From contig CP136064.1 of the NCBI GenBank assembly GCA_032622095.1, positions 217,696,205 through 217,760,204 on the forward strand: a stretch of DNA of 64,000 nt, given 5' to 3'. Positions 41,917-49,955 of this stretch are shown here, piece after piece. The stretch's first letter is position 1, and each line of letters opens with the position of its first letter. The translations under genes were made by a program, and so were the position numbers. The notes under the pieces were generated by a model. It did no database searches. It saw only the letters and a program-made list of their open reading frames with translations, and was not told the origin of the DNA. The stretch comes from Siphonodentalium dalli (Eukaryota; Mollusca; Scaphopoda; Gadilida; Siphonodentaliidae).

Positions 41917-42295
41917 AGTAGTAATGGGGGGCACTATGGCCCAGTACCCCCCAGTGGGGGGCACTATGGCCCAGTATCCCCCAGTGGGGGGCACTATGGC
42001 CCAGTATCGAATACTGGACCATCTATGGTCCAGTATTCGATACTGGGCCATAGTGCCCCCCAGTGGGGGGCACTATGGCCCAGTATCGAATACTGGACCA
42101 TAGATGGTCCAGTATTCGATACTGGGCCATAGTGCCCCCCACTGGGGGATACTGGGCCATAGTGCCCCCCACTGGGGGGTACTGGGCCATAGTGCCCCCC
42201 ACTGGGGGGTACTGGGCCATAGTTCCCCCCTGAGGATAGATATTCCTGTCATTGATGTGATATTTCTGATCGGAAAAAATGAAAATGGACTTAGA
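41917..42295. repeat. Left terminal inverted repeat (379 bp), internally palindromic
   Basis: Complementary to 57957-58394. It has three zones: two outer 30-bp units containing GGGGGGCACTATGGCCCAGT, two large palindromes (41986-42061 and 42065-42140), then three units in reverse orientation. The centre of symmetry is near 42063, within CCCCCCAGTGGGGGG. The inner 70 bp (from about 42228) is non-repetitive. Translation of the units gives spurious open frames in all six frames. Confidence 0.95.
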
Positions 42296-42680
42296 CATTT
42301 TTTCATTACTAATTTTAAAGTTTGTATAATTCTGACCAGAGATGACACATCGACACGAACAGAATCAATTGGTGGGGATCCTACAGTGAAAACGATTTTG
42401 TTGAAATTTATCATTTATTTTTCAAAAACAAGAACAAGAACAATGAACAATAATATATTATTATACATCAATAATATTAACAAAGAACAATAATTTATGT
42501 ACAAAACAAGGTCTCAGATTTGAAGAAACTTAATTGAACATCCTACAACATCCTACAACATCCTACGCTGAATCAATAACAAAAGAGTCTATTTTGTGGA
42601 GTTGTTGACACATTCGTTGTTATCTGGTCGTCGTCTTCTTTGCGTTGTATGTATATCAGCCGTCGATGTCCTGGTGAAGT
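42296..42680. other. Left subterminal spacer
   Basis: AT-rich sequence between the terminal repeat and the protease gene, probably the 3' untranslated region of the minus-strand block. A 10-bp unit TCCTACAACA is repeated at 42541-42566. A run of AATAATATATTATT-like sequence near 42450-42470 could hold poly(A) signals on the minus strand. Confidence 0.5.
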
Positions 42681-43154
42681 TTAATTCAACAGCAAATTTG
42701 CTTTTCTGTATAATCGACCATAGTGCTTTCCAAACCATCGAACTATTGTTCTGTCATTCTTGAAGAAATCCCGAGAATTGAATAATATTTTCATCCTCTT
42801 TCCTTTCATCATGTGGTGGAGTGCGAATATACAATATAATCCACACACATTTGTCGCACGATGTTGATATCGTGTTGTATTCATAGTCCATGCTGATGAG
42901 TTCCTTTTTATGAATGGTAACATATATCGTCTCGGTGGTGGTAGTCCAAATGAGTCGAAGTATACAGCTGATCTTCCCTTGAATAACATCAATGTCCAGT
43001 GTTCTCCTGGCTGATCCGATGAGTGCGTGTTCACAATATATGCTTGAATATGCTGTGGTTTCTTCTCTGGTAACAGATCTCTAGCACAAACATGTGTGTT
43101 AAGTTTACACAACCAGGAATTGTCCAGAATATATTGAAGTTCAGCTGTCTGCAT
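42681..43154 (-). CDS. PRO: Adenain-like cysteine protease (Polinton PRO)
   Basis: 157 residues. The order of catalytic residues fits the adenovirus protease / Ulp1 (C5/C48) fold: His52 in GEHWTLM, Asp67 in YFDSFG, Gln97, and Cys104 in NVCGLYC. In this family the enzyme cleaves capsid precursor proteins at Gly-Gly or Gly-x-Gly sites during virion maturation. Length is slightly below the roughly 200 residues of adenovirus protease, and the catalytic set is complete. It is the last gene of the minus-strand block and overlaps the upstream gene by 14 bases, which suggests co-transcription. Intact. Confidence 0.93.
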   Translation of the reverse strand: MQTAELQYILDNSWLCKLNTHVCARDLLPEKKPQHIQAYIVNTHSSDQPGEHWTLMLFKGRSAVYFDSFGLPPPRRYMLPFIKRNSSAWTMNTTRYQHRATNVCGLYCIFALHHMMKGKRMKILFNSRDFFKNDRTIVRWFGKHYGRLYRKANLLLN

Positions 43155-43599
43155 CGTTGTAATTCTCTTTGACTCGCTGTGACCACATCAGAGTCCACTC
43201 TGCGTCGAATTTTTTGCGGTTGAGCTCCAAATTGTTTCTCAGATGATCATACATGATGAATGCTTCGAACTTCTCCTTGATGTGTGGGTTTAACCACATC
43301 AGCTTCGGGAACCATCTTTCCATAACATTGTATATGTCAATTTTAATCAGCGCTAAGTCGATAAACTGGTTTGTCCAATCATCAGTTGTAGAGAACAAAC
43401 ACAGAACATGTTCACGTTGACTAGGATGTTCTATTTTACACCCTTCACAGTTTGCTGACACTTCCTTGCGAATAAGTTCTTGTAGTTCTTCAATCATAGA
43501 GTTGTTGAGTGTGTCCAAGATCAGGCTCCATCTCGGAGCAAAGTTTTGTGAACGTTGGTATTCTTCATAGTAGTTCCATAGCTGTGTTGTGAGCTCCAT
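43141..43599 (-). CDS. Conserved-looking Polinton protein with Cys/His cluster, unknown function
   Basis: 152 residues. A cluster at about residues 50-67, C-x2-C then H, Q, H and C (CEGCKIEHPSQREHVLC), looks like a metal-binding site. The rest is predicted mainly helical, with many aromatic residues, and ends in an acidic tail. The ATG begins one base after the stop codon of the major capsid frame (43601-43603), and its end overlaps the protease start. This compact placement implies translation from a shared transcript or closely spaced promoters. I do not recognise a characterised homologue. Its position between capsid and protease suggests a virion assembly role, which is inference. Confidence 0.75.
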   Translation of the reverse strand: MELTTQLWNYYEEYQRSQNFAPRWSLILDTLNNSMIEELQELIRKEVSANCEGCKIEHPSQREHVLCLFSTTDDWTNQFIDLALIKIDIYNVMERWFPKLMWLNPHIKEKFEAFIMYDHLRNNLELNRKKFDAEWTLMWSQRVKENYNDADS

Positions 43600-43600
43600 C

Positions 43601-44217
43601 CTAATAGTCAGTAAGCACTTCTCTCAAAGCTGTGATCTCTATTTCACTGTCGAATTCAGCATACACCAAAACGTTGACGGCTGTAGTGAGAGCTGTCAAG
43701 AACTGATCAAACTTTCTCTAGAAGTTAATCCAGCATTAGCACTACCTTTGGTGCTCTCTTCAAATTGTTCTGCTGTATCGCCATACCACATTTCTAAATT
43801 TGCTAATTGATTATCTTTATATTCTTGAGAGTATCCCAACAGATTTTCGAAATATGCTCGGTATGGGTAAGTGTCAGAATTCGAAGTTATCAATTTGTTG
43901 TTCAAGTAAACATCGATACTGCTGAACATGCTATGAAAGAAATTGTTAACAGGTGCTAATTCCGTAGCAGCTACCAAATTAGTTCCATCTTTTTTTGTAA
44001 TTTTGAATTTCACATAAAGATAAGATTGATTAATATCTGTCCACTTTTCGGTTTGAGATGGTATGACAAACTCTATCGGAGCAGAATTATTCAGCGGTGC
44101 AATAGGATGATTTTCGATCCACTGCGATTCTGACATTGTAGCCACCGTTGGTGGAACATGTGTTATATCAAGTTCCGATTTATTGCATTCGCATGATCCA
44201 TTTACCATTTGTGCCAT
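43601..44217 (-). pseudogene. MCP: Major capsid protein (double jelly-roll), internally deleted
   Basis: The open N-terminal part (43696-44217, 173 codons) shows the Polinton hexon-like start. It includes PIEFVIPSQTEKWTDINQSY, LYVKFKI, FFHSMFSSIDVYLNNKLIT and YPYRAYFENLLGYS, which together form the first strands of the N-terminal jelly roll. It then stops at 43696-43698. In a different frame, 43601-43711, the genuine C-terminal end of the protein remains (NVLVYAEFDSEIEI near the stop at 43601). Family members are about 450 residues or longer. Here roughly 200 codons survive, so the whole middle, including most of the second jelly roll, is gone, and the junction is out of frame. This copy cannot make a normal capsomer. 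Confidence 0.88.
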
Positions 44218-44219
44218 GA

Positions 44220-44594
44220 TTAATCAAAAATATCAAGAGCTCGACTGCTAGGATGATTTTTCGACTGACTTTTTCGGCGTTTGACAGCTGAATGATTCAT
44301 TTTTGAAGTCGCTACTCTTTTTCTAGGTTTTTTTCTCGAGTTCAAAATTTGATTTTTAGCTTGTGTGCCAAAAGATTTTAAAGCTTTTTTACCTTCAGAC
44401 ATCAACGCTTCTTTCGGACTTTTACCTTGATTAATAATTTCATCTGCAACACCAAAAGTGTGTTTTTTCGCAAGTTGTAAAGCTGTCCGACCAAGCGGTT
44501 TTAGAAATGGTATAGCAGATCTCATAACTGATTTGAAAATTGAACCAATACCATTACCATATTGCCGTGGTACGCCTCTATACACGGGGAACAT
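44220..44594 (-). CDS. Small basic pX-like core/capsid-associated protein
   Basis: 124 residues, very basic, with KKPRKR and KRRK patches in the C-terminal half. The N-terminus (MFPVYRGVPRQYGNGIGSIF) followed by an amphipathic IPFLKPLGRTALQLA segment resembles the small proteins encoded beside the capsid genes of Polintons and adintoviruses, which have been compared to adenovirus pX/mu. A Q-Y-G-N|G site near residue 11 could be cut by the element's protease. It lies between minor and major capsid genes with gaps of five and two bases. A DNA-condensing or virion core role is inferred from family and charge. Confidence 0.65.
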   Translation of the reverse strand: MFPVYRGVPRQYGNGIGSIFKSVMRSAIPFLKPLGRTALQLAKKHTFGVADEIINQGKSPKEALMSEGKKALKSFGTQAKNQILNSRKKPRKRVATSKMNHSAVKRRKSQSKNHPSSRALDIFD

Positions 44595-44599
44595 TGTTT

Positions 44600-45451
44600 T
44601 TAGAACTCCTCTCGTTTTCTGAAATGTAGCTTCACCAAAGACTTACCACCGATAAACTGAATTGATTTTCCTGTGTCGCCACTTATATTTACACTAATTT
44701 TGTCAAAGTATGACTTTGAAACTGGAACATAATGTAAATTTAAAAATTCATGTTTTACATGTAATCCGTCGATATCTCTTTTACTTCTGAAAGAAACAAC
44801 TCGTAAAATTTGTACTTCAACATTTCCAACAAATGTGTAATCGGCAATATCAGAATAAACAAACATTAGATTATGACCAACATTCAAATCTACACCAAAC
44901 GGAAATCTATTATTTGAATAAAAATCTTCAGAAGCGTTTTCAGTTTTGTAACCCAACTTGTGCAAAAGACATTGTGGTAATTCAATTCCTAGTTTTGTGT
45001 TACTTAAACTCTTGCGAATAATTTTCACACGTTTTGTACCTTTTGAGTACCCGATGTGAAATCCGTATTCGTTTTGCATTGCTTCTCCAAGTGTTTTATC
45101 AATTACATCTTGCATTGTATCAACTAAATCTGTCGCAGAGGTATACGAACCATTTTGTATCTGTATTTCAAGTGCATGAACGCCATCAGGTCTCCTAAAT
45201 ATCTTTTCTTCAAAACGATTTTGAAGAACAGACAGTAATATTGCATCAGTTGTAATCAAATTGAATTTACACGAATCCCCAGTAACATTGTATGTTTCTG
45301 AAGGTGTTATCAGTTCGGCTAATGCAACTTCCCATTTTTCTTTATCAATTTGAACTGGTTTTGGTAATTGTACAGTAAAACAACATTGAGTATTGTTTGG
45401 ATACATTACCATCGAACTGTCGCTCGGAATTGTAATGTAGAAAGGATTCAT
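44600..45451 (-). CDS. mCP: Minor capsid protein (penton-like single jelly roll)
   Basis: 283 residues. The start, FYITIPSDSSMVMYPNNTQC then FTVQLPKP and WEVALAELITP, is the typical opening of Polinton minor capsid proteins. These form a single jelly-roll pentamer at the virion vertices. The beta-rich pattern continues to the end. No disruptions. Its ATG overlaps the stop of the upstream membrane-protein gene (ATGA), so the two are probably translated from linked messages. Downstream lie pX-like and major capsid genes, completing a capsid block. Confidence 0.8.
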   Translation of the reverse strand: MNPFYITIPSDSSMVMYPNNTQCCFTVQLPKPVQIDKEKWEVALAELITPSETYNVTGDSCKFNLITTDAILLSVLQNRFEEKIFRRPDGVHALEIQIQNGSYTSATDLVDTMQDVIDKTLGEAMQNEYGFHIGYSKGTKRVKIIRKSLSNTKLGIELPQCLLHKLGYKTENASEDFYSNNRFPFGVDLNVGHNLMFVYSDIADYTFVGNVEVQILRVVSFRSKRDIDGLHVKHEFLNLHYVPVSKSYFDKISVNISGDTGKSIQFIGGKSLVKLHFRKREEF

Positions 45452-45711
45452 ACTTTCAAAATTTCTGCCGACTGATTTTTCAAATATTTCAAACGCGGTG
45501 TTGGTAAAATGTACCCCAAAGAACTACTGAGTAAAATTAACCACAGTTCGTTATTTTCACTTTGTAAACTTAAATGAACAATTGCTGTAGCGATTATACC
45601 AACAATTATAATAATTTGTGTAAAATATGTTACTTGATTTTTTGCAATTTTTTCTCCACAGATTTGAAATTGTGATGGAGCATCGAGACCAACTGAACCA
45701 TTTTGAGACAT
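45448..45711 (-). CDS. Small two-helix membrane protein
   Basis: 87 residues, starting at the ATG at 45709-45711. A longer frame reaches further upstream but would overlap the integrase by over 100 bases. Two hydrophobic segments are visible: about residues 29-50 (YFTQIIIIVGIIATAIVHLSL) and 57-69 (ELWLILLSSSLGYIL). A short acidic loop separates them. The C-terminus is basic. It shares a four-base ATGA overlap with the minor capsid gene. Small membrane proteins are common in Polintons, but I cannot assign a specific family. Confidence 0.6.
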   Translation of the reverse strand: MSQNGSVGLDAPSQFQICGEKIAKNQVTYFTQIIIIVGIIATAIVHLSLQSENNELWLILLSSSLGYILPTPRLKYLKNQSAEILKV

Positions 45712-45721
45712 GTTAAAAGTT

Positions 45722-46816
45722 TTATACCAAATTTGTGGCAGGTATCCAACTGTCAAATTTTTTAGGATAACCAGCCCAATGAACTTTAATTTCTCTAACT
45801 GATTTACCAGCAACTTTTCTTGAACGTTTACCAACAACTGATTCAATTTCGTAAACTTTATTATCTTTTATATGTTGAATTTCTTTACCATAAAATGATC
45901 CTGCGATGTTTTCACCATCTAAATCTACTAATTTGTAAGTTAATGGTGTACTTTTACAAACTCTACTAATTTTGAAAATTTCTTTTGTCCAATTTGGAAG
46001 ATATCCTTTATCAAAAGTTCTCTTTGTTTTATTTATTCTAACAAAATCTCCAACTTTCAACATCTTATCTTTTTCCGTTTTTAACTTTCCATAAAGATTT
46101 CTGGAAACTTCAATTTCATTTTCTCGAGTTACTAAAACTGGTGCCATCTTAATACTTCTATGAAAACTTTTGTTGTAAGAATTCACAAAATCGTGCAAAA
46201 CATCAACGTATTTCAAAGTTTGATTATGTGTAAAATATTTCCACATCTTTGTTTTCAATGTCCGTTGAAAACGTTCAACTATACTTGCTTTTGTCTCTGG
46301 ATTCTCTGTTGTGAAAAAATGAATTTTCTTAGATTTCAAAAATTGTAAAAATAATTTATTTTTGAATTCTGAACCTTTGTCAGATTGAAATGAAGCTGGT
46401 TTTCGTTTTGATGATTTTAGAATTTTCTGAAATGTTTTAACTAAAGTTTTACCAGTTTTATCTTTAATTTTTTCAACCCATGCAAATTTTGAGAACACAT
46501 CAATAACACAAAGTAAATATCTGTAATTGTCATTGTGCTTTTGCAAAGTTTGCAAATCTGCCAGATCAGCTTGCCACTGAATATCAATTCCTGCAACAAT
46601 AGTTTTACGTCTGCGAAATTTCCGAACAATTGGTTTGTGCAAAGTATATGTTTTTTGCCATTGTAACCATTTTTTAACATCTGAAAGTTTAATTTTGTTA
46701 TTTGTTTCTTTTGCATTTTTAAAAAGTTGATTTGCTCCACTGAAACCACCAACTTCTTTTGGATTGTAGTAAATTTCAGTTAGAAGTTTGTCAAATTTTA
46801 TGTAAGTGAGGACCAT
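45722..46816 (-). CDS. INT: Retroviral-type integrase with C-terminal chromodomain
   Basis: 364 residues. The rve catalytic core has Asp84 (WQADL), Asp146 (FQSDKGSEF) and Glu181 (SIVERF), spaced as in retroviral and Polinton integrases. YRYLLCVIDVFSKFAW is the usual second strand. An SH3-like region around residues 250-300 (VGDFVRINK) follows. The last 50 residues (YEIESVVGKRSRK ... IKVHWAGYPKKFDSWIPATNL) form a chromodomain, which in other elements reads histone methylation and directs insertion. The enzyme inserts the linear element into host DNA with a 6-bp stagger, which matches the duplication seen here. Intact. It overlaps the upstream gene by 19 bases. Confidence 0.95.
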   Translation of the reverse strand: MVLTYIKFDKLLTEIYYNPKEVGGFSGANQLFKNAKETNNKIKLSDVKKWLQWQKTYTLHKPIVRKFRRRKTIVAGIDIQWQADLADLQTLQKHNDNYRYLLCVIDVFSKFAWVEKIKDKTGKTLVKTFQKILKSSKRKPASFQSDKGSEFKNKLFLQFLKSKKIHFFTTENPETKASIVERFQRTLKTKMWKYFTHNQTLKYVDVLHDFVNSYNKSFHRSIKMAPVLVTRENEIEVSRNLYGKLKTEKDKMLKVGDFVRINKTKRTFDKGYLPNWTKEIFKISRVCKSTPLTYKLVDLDGENIAGSFYGKEIQHIKDNKVYEIESVVGKRSRKVAGKSVREIKVHWAGYPKKFDSWIPATNLV

Positions 46817-47505
46817 CCTTTCAAAATAGTTTTTCTGGTTTCTGGTGTTAAAATATCAACTGAACGTTTTCTTGACTTGCCACTGATAGGAGTTGCATGA
46901 GGTGTATGAAACTCATCACCAGTGTGACCTTTTAAATGTCTTTGCATCCACAGCCATCGATCCCTGTTACCTACATAATCTTGTGGTATATTAAGTTCCC
47001 CCAATCCACGTAGGAATGTTTCATAACCAACTGGGTTAAAACCTTTTCGGTGACGAACAACATCGTTTATCAAATCAATTATATTTGATCCAGTAACTGT
47101 TTCTGTTCCATAAATTAATTGTCCACGATCATCCCATCTAAGTTTAGGATTAGTTGACAACAATGATAAAATTTGTTGTGCTTTACCACGAAATTTAGAT
47201 GGCACACTTTCCAATATATGGTCACTCATTTTCCCAAAGTTTTCAGATAACTTTTGTTCAGGTAATCTGAATTTTGAATTTAAAGATTTTTGTGAAGTTT
47301 TCAATTTGTACAAATTTTCTCCAAATAACTGTGACTTTTCTGATTCAGAAATATTTTTATCATAAACTGATTTCAATTCTTTGTAAGAATCTGAAACATT
47401 TGAAATTGCAGGATCAGGAGGTAATTGAGGTTTATTCATTTCTGACATTTCCCATTGTTTGAAATCTTCCAACATTCTGAATGGTACAATAACCATTTTC
47501 TTCAT
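46798..47505 (-). CDS. Conserved Polinton protein, unknown function
   Basis: 235 residues. N-terminal 90 residues are charged and probably coiled or disordered. A compact domain at about 100-190 contains PSKFRGKAQQILSLL, LRWDDRGQLIYG, GSNIIDLINDVVRHRKGFNP and LGELNIPQDYVGN. I have the impression that this domain recurs in uncharacterised proteins next to Polinton integrases in other invertebrates, but cannot name a function. The C-terminus is basic (GKSRKRS). It directly precedes and overlaps the integrase. A nucleic-acid or integrase partner role is only a guess. Confidence 0.7.
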   Translation of the reverse strand: MKKMVIVPFRMLEDFKQWEMSEMNKPQLPPDPAISNVSDSYKELKSVYDKNISESEKSQLFGENLYKLKTSQKSLNSKFRLPEQKLSENFGKMSDHILESVPSKFRGKAQQILSLLSTNPKLRWDDRGQLIYGTETVTGSNIIDLINDVVRHRKGFNPVGYETFLRGLGELNIPQDYVGNRDRWLWMQRHLKGHTGDEFHTPHATPISGKSRKRSVDILTPETRKTILKGWSSLT

Positions 47506-47525
47506 ATTTATTTGAGATTTAGTTT

Positions 47526-47894
47526 TTACAAAATATTTTTAACAACTGCACCTAATGTTTTGCTAATCAATGGAGCAAGAAATAATAATGGTAAAAAGCC
47601 ACCTTTTTGATTCAAAATTTTCTTCTTTTGTTGCAAAGGTTTGTTCTTGTCTGCAAGATATCTGATATGTTTACGCTTCGAATGTAACTTGCGGTTCTGA
47701 GCTTCATTCAGTTTTACATTACCTTTTAAAAGATTTTGACAACATTCTGAAATGCAATCCATCACTTGTTTCGGAGCATCGTTGATCATTTTCTTTTTAT
47801 ATGCAGATGGAACTTTACTCATTGCAACAATCAACTCACCATATTTTTTTATCAGCGGTGCTTTCCGGCTCTTAGTTTTTGAAGGCATCTTCAC
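47526..47894 (-). CDS. Small Polinton protein with QKGG motif and hydrophobic tail (paralogue 1)
   Basis: 122 residues. Basic N-terminus, a helical region with CISECCQNLLKGNVKL, then KKKILNQKGGF followed by a hydrophobic tail (LPLLFLAPLISKTLGAVVKNIL). The layout (helical body, basic KK/RK patch, Q-[KR]-G-G, hydrophobic end) repeats in the next upstream gene, so the two are likely diverged paralogues. A Gly-Gly site before a hydrophobic tail recalls protease-processed capsid-lining proteins such as adenovirus pVI, but that analogy is inference. Confidence 0.65.
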   Translation of the reverse strand: MKMPSKTKSRKAPLIKKYGELIVAMSKVPSAYKKKMINDAPKQVMDCISECCQNLLKGNVKLNEAQNRKLHSKRKHIRYLADKNKPLQQKKKILNQKGGFLPLLFLAPLISKTLGAVVKNIL

Positions 47895-47944
47895 AGTCTA
47901 AGTAGTTGTCTCAAAATGAGCAGAAAAATTATATGTTTCATCTT

Positions 47945-48532
47945 TTATCTTTTCGGATTGAACCATTCTAAAGCTTCGAATGCAGATTTCGATGCATCAG
48001 ACAACGGCATAAATTTTGAAAATTCAAGATCAATAACTGGTTTTTTTTGTAACGGTTGATGTTGAGGGTTCTGCTGAGAAGGTATAGGTGTAAATTTAGA
48101 ATGTTGATTTTGTTGAGTTTGCATCGGTGTAAACTTTGAATGATTTAGAGAAAGCTTTGTTTTACGTTTAGATTCTTTTTGATTACCTCTTTGTTGTGTT
48201 TGCTTCCGAGTAATCTTTGAACGTTTTGGAGAAACCTTTGATTTACTTTTAGATTGTCTACCAGTTTGTTCAAATGAATTTTTCAAAAGACTTCTAATTA
48301 AAACTCCTCCAAGAAACCCACTACCACCTCGTTGTAAAATTAATTTGCGTTTTGTTTCCATATCAGTTGATCGATCAGAGATTTTTTTAAGAACATTTTT
48401 ATTTCTCTGAAAAAACTTTTTTGTCTGTGATGGTAATTTCCAATCATTTTCAAGAAATAATTCAGCTGCAAAAGTGAAGAAATTTATAATTTGTGACAGT
48501 TCATCACGACTAAACATCTCGGTGGACGACAT
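47945..48532 (-). CDS. Polinton protein with QRGG motif and repetitive tail (paralogue 2)
   Basis: 195 residues from the ATG at 48530-48532. An upstream ATG at 48601 would overlap the ATPase gene. Residues 1-65 are helical (FFTFAAELFLENDWKLP). KRKLILQRGGSGFLGGVLIRSLL then matches the QKGG-plus-hydrophobic layout of the neighbouring gene. The C-terminal half is Lys/Gln/Ser-rich, with three copies of a HSKFTP-like word followed by Gln-rich spacers, and a last conserved-looking EFSKFMPLSDASKSAFEALEWF. The repeats suggest flexible linkers or binding sites. Function unknown; virion association inferred. Confidence 0.65.
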   Translation of the reverse strand: MSSTEMFSRDELSQIINFFTFAAELFLENDWKLPSQTKKFFQRNKNVLKKISDRSTDMETKRKLILQRGGSGFLGGVLIRSLLKNSFEQTGRQSKSKSKVSPKRSKITRKQTQQRGNQKESKRKTKLSLNHSKFTPMQTQQNQHSKFTPIPSQQNPQHQPLQKKPVIDLEFSKFMPLSDASKSAFEALEWFNPKR

Positions 48533-48566
48533 GGTTCTAAAATGAAAAAAATAACAACAACTGAAT

Positions 48567-49217
48567 TTATACTTTTGAATATATGACAGGACCTCGGTCA
48601 TTAGCTGTCAACCATTTATGGAAAATATCAGTTCTAATTCGCAAATAATTTTCTGTTCTAGGATGAAAATCTACTAAAATATATCCATGATTTATTGAAG
48701 TTGCATCTTCGTATGCTTGTTTCAAATGATTGGTTTGCATTTGATGAGCCAAAACTTTTATTTGATTTTTATCTCGAACGCTTTGAAATAAAACCATGTA
48801 GTGTGCATTCAAACTTATAGTTCTGCTACTTTTTGATTTTTGGAACATGTTTTGAGTAATGTAAATTATTGAAGCATTTCGATGATGACCTTTTCTAGTA
48901 AACCAAAGCATTATTTTGTCTTCATCTTGTTCCCCCATCATGTCATCGAAAACAACAAGATGAGGAAATGATTTATCTGATACAATTTCCTCATCATCGT
49001 CTGGAATACCATCGATAAACTTAACGTTATCAATTTCTTTTATACGATTGTATGTGTCTTGCCATTCTTTGTAACACCAAACTATTTTCTTTGGTGGTGT
49101 TTGGAATAAATCGTGTTTAAATTCAATAACTTTTTTAACAAATTCTGTTTTACCTGATCCACTAGGTCCGCTGATAAAGAAATTACACGGATGTTGGAAA
49201 AGTAAAGATTCTTCCAT
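48567..49217 (-). CDS. ATP: Genome-packaging ATPase (FtsK/HerA, A32-like)
   Basis: 216 residues. Walker A is GPSGSGKT at residues 17-24. Walker B is HLVVFDDMM at about 86-94. A sensor-like IIYITQNMF follows near residue 117, and an Arg-rich segment after it could supply the trans-acting finger. This order and length match the packaging ATPases of Polintons and related viruses (A32 family), which drive DNA into preformed capsids. The gene is intact, which is notable because the major capsid gene is not. Confidence 0.93.
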   Translation of the reverse strand: MEESLLFQHPCNFFISGPSGSGKTEFVKKVIEFKHDLFQTPPKKIVWCYKEWQDTYNRIKEIDNVKFIDGIPDDDEEIVSDKSFPHLVVFDDMMGEQDEDKIMLWFTRKGHHRNASIIYITQNMFQKSKSSRTISLNAHYMVLFQSVRDKNQIKVLAHQMQTNHLKQAYEDATSINHGYILVDFHPRTENYLRIRTDIFHKWLTANDRGPVIYSKV

Positions 49218-49250
49218 GTTGTCACTTTGATGTCTAATCAGAGAGTGAAC

Positions 49251-49955
49251 TTAACGACGTGTGAATTTAGTTCTTAAAGAGAAATCTCCAAAGCTGTAAA
49301 CATTTCCATACATTTCAATAATCCAATTATCATAGTCTTCTATTCTTCTGTACTTTGTTCTGTAAATAAAAAAATCATCCCCCAAAATGTTTTGAATTTT
49401 TGCATATGTTGACATTGTTTTTGTTAACAAATACCCATAGATCCTAGGATCTGATTCAAAAGTTCCCCCAGCAAGAGGAAAATGATCTTCATACTTTGTA
49501 TAATGAATATAGTCATGTTCATCAAAAGTTCCTAAATCTATATCTAAATGGTGTTGATCACCACCAAATGTCCAAAAATCAGATATTTTTTCAATGAGAA
49601 AAAATGTTTTGAATTTAATAAATGATTCAATATATTTTTGAGAGAAATGAGAAGATATACTTGACTCAAGATAGGCCAATCTCTGTAAACATTCGCCGAC
49701 ATCACAGCATCGTAGTATTGCTTTCTTTTCTCTTTCAAACCAGACTTCTTGTAATTCCTTCTTTATCTCTGGAATAAGCGTTGACTGTGCCACCAAATAT
49801 CCATAAATCTTCTCAGCAATTTCTGGAGGTACTACTCCTGCCAACATCTTGACATGAAATGACTCAACATCTCCATCCGTATGGGTATGTATGAATACCA
49901 TTGACGAGTTTTCGTTTTGTGTACACCGATCTGAAAGTTTTGGTTTGACACTCAC
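49251..49955 (-). CDS. Unknown protein overlapping the 3' end of polB
   Basis: Up to 234 residues. The first ATG (49955) lies 92 bases inside the polB coding end, in another frame. A second ATG at 49899-49901 (MVFIHTHTDG) is a plausible alternative start, giving 216 residues. The protein is mixed charge and aromatic-rich, with GVVPPEIAEKIYGYLVAQ near the N-terminus, FWTFGGDQHHLDIDLGTFDEHDY in the middle and a basic end. No transmembrane segment. I do not recognise the family. Its fixed place between polB and ATPase and its length argue that it is real. Confidence 0.65.
   Translation of the reverse strand: MSVKPKLSDRCTQNENSSMVFIHTHTDGDVESFHVKMLAGVVPPEIAEKIYGYLVAQSTLIPEIKKELQEVWFEREKKAILRCCDVGECLQRLAYLESSISSHFSQKYIESFIKFKTFFLIEKISDFWTFGGDQHHLDIDLGTFDEHDYIHYTKYEDHFPLAGGTFESDPRIYGYLLTKTMSTYAKIQNILGDDFFIYRTKYRRIEDYDNWIIEMYGNVYSFGDFSLRTKFTRR

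Noticed and set aside
41906-42493. Several overlapping open frames with GGTMAQYPPV-type repeats
   Set aside because: They are translations of 30-bp units in the terminal repeat, open in many frames on both strands. The same happens at 57906-58676.
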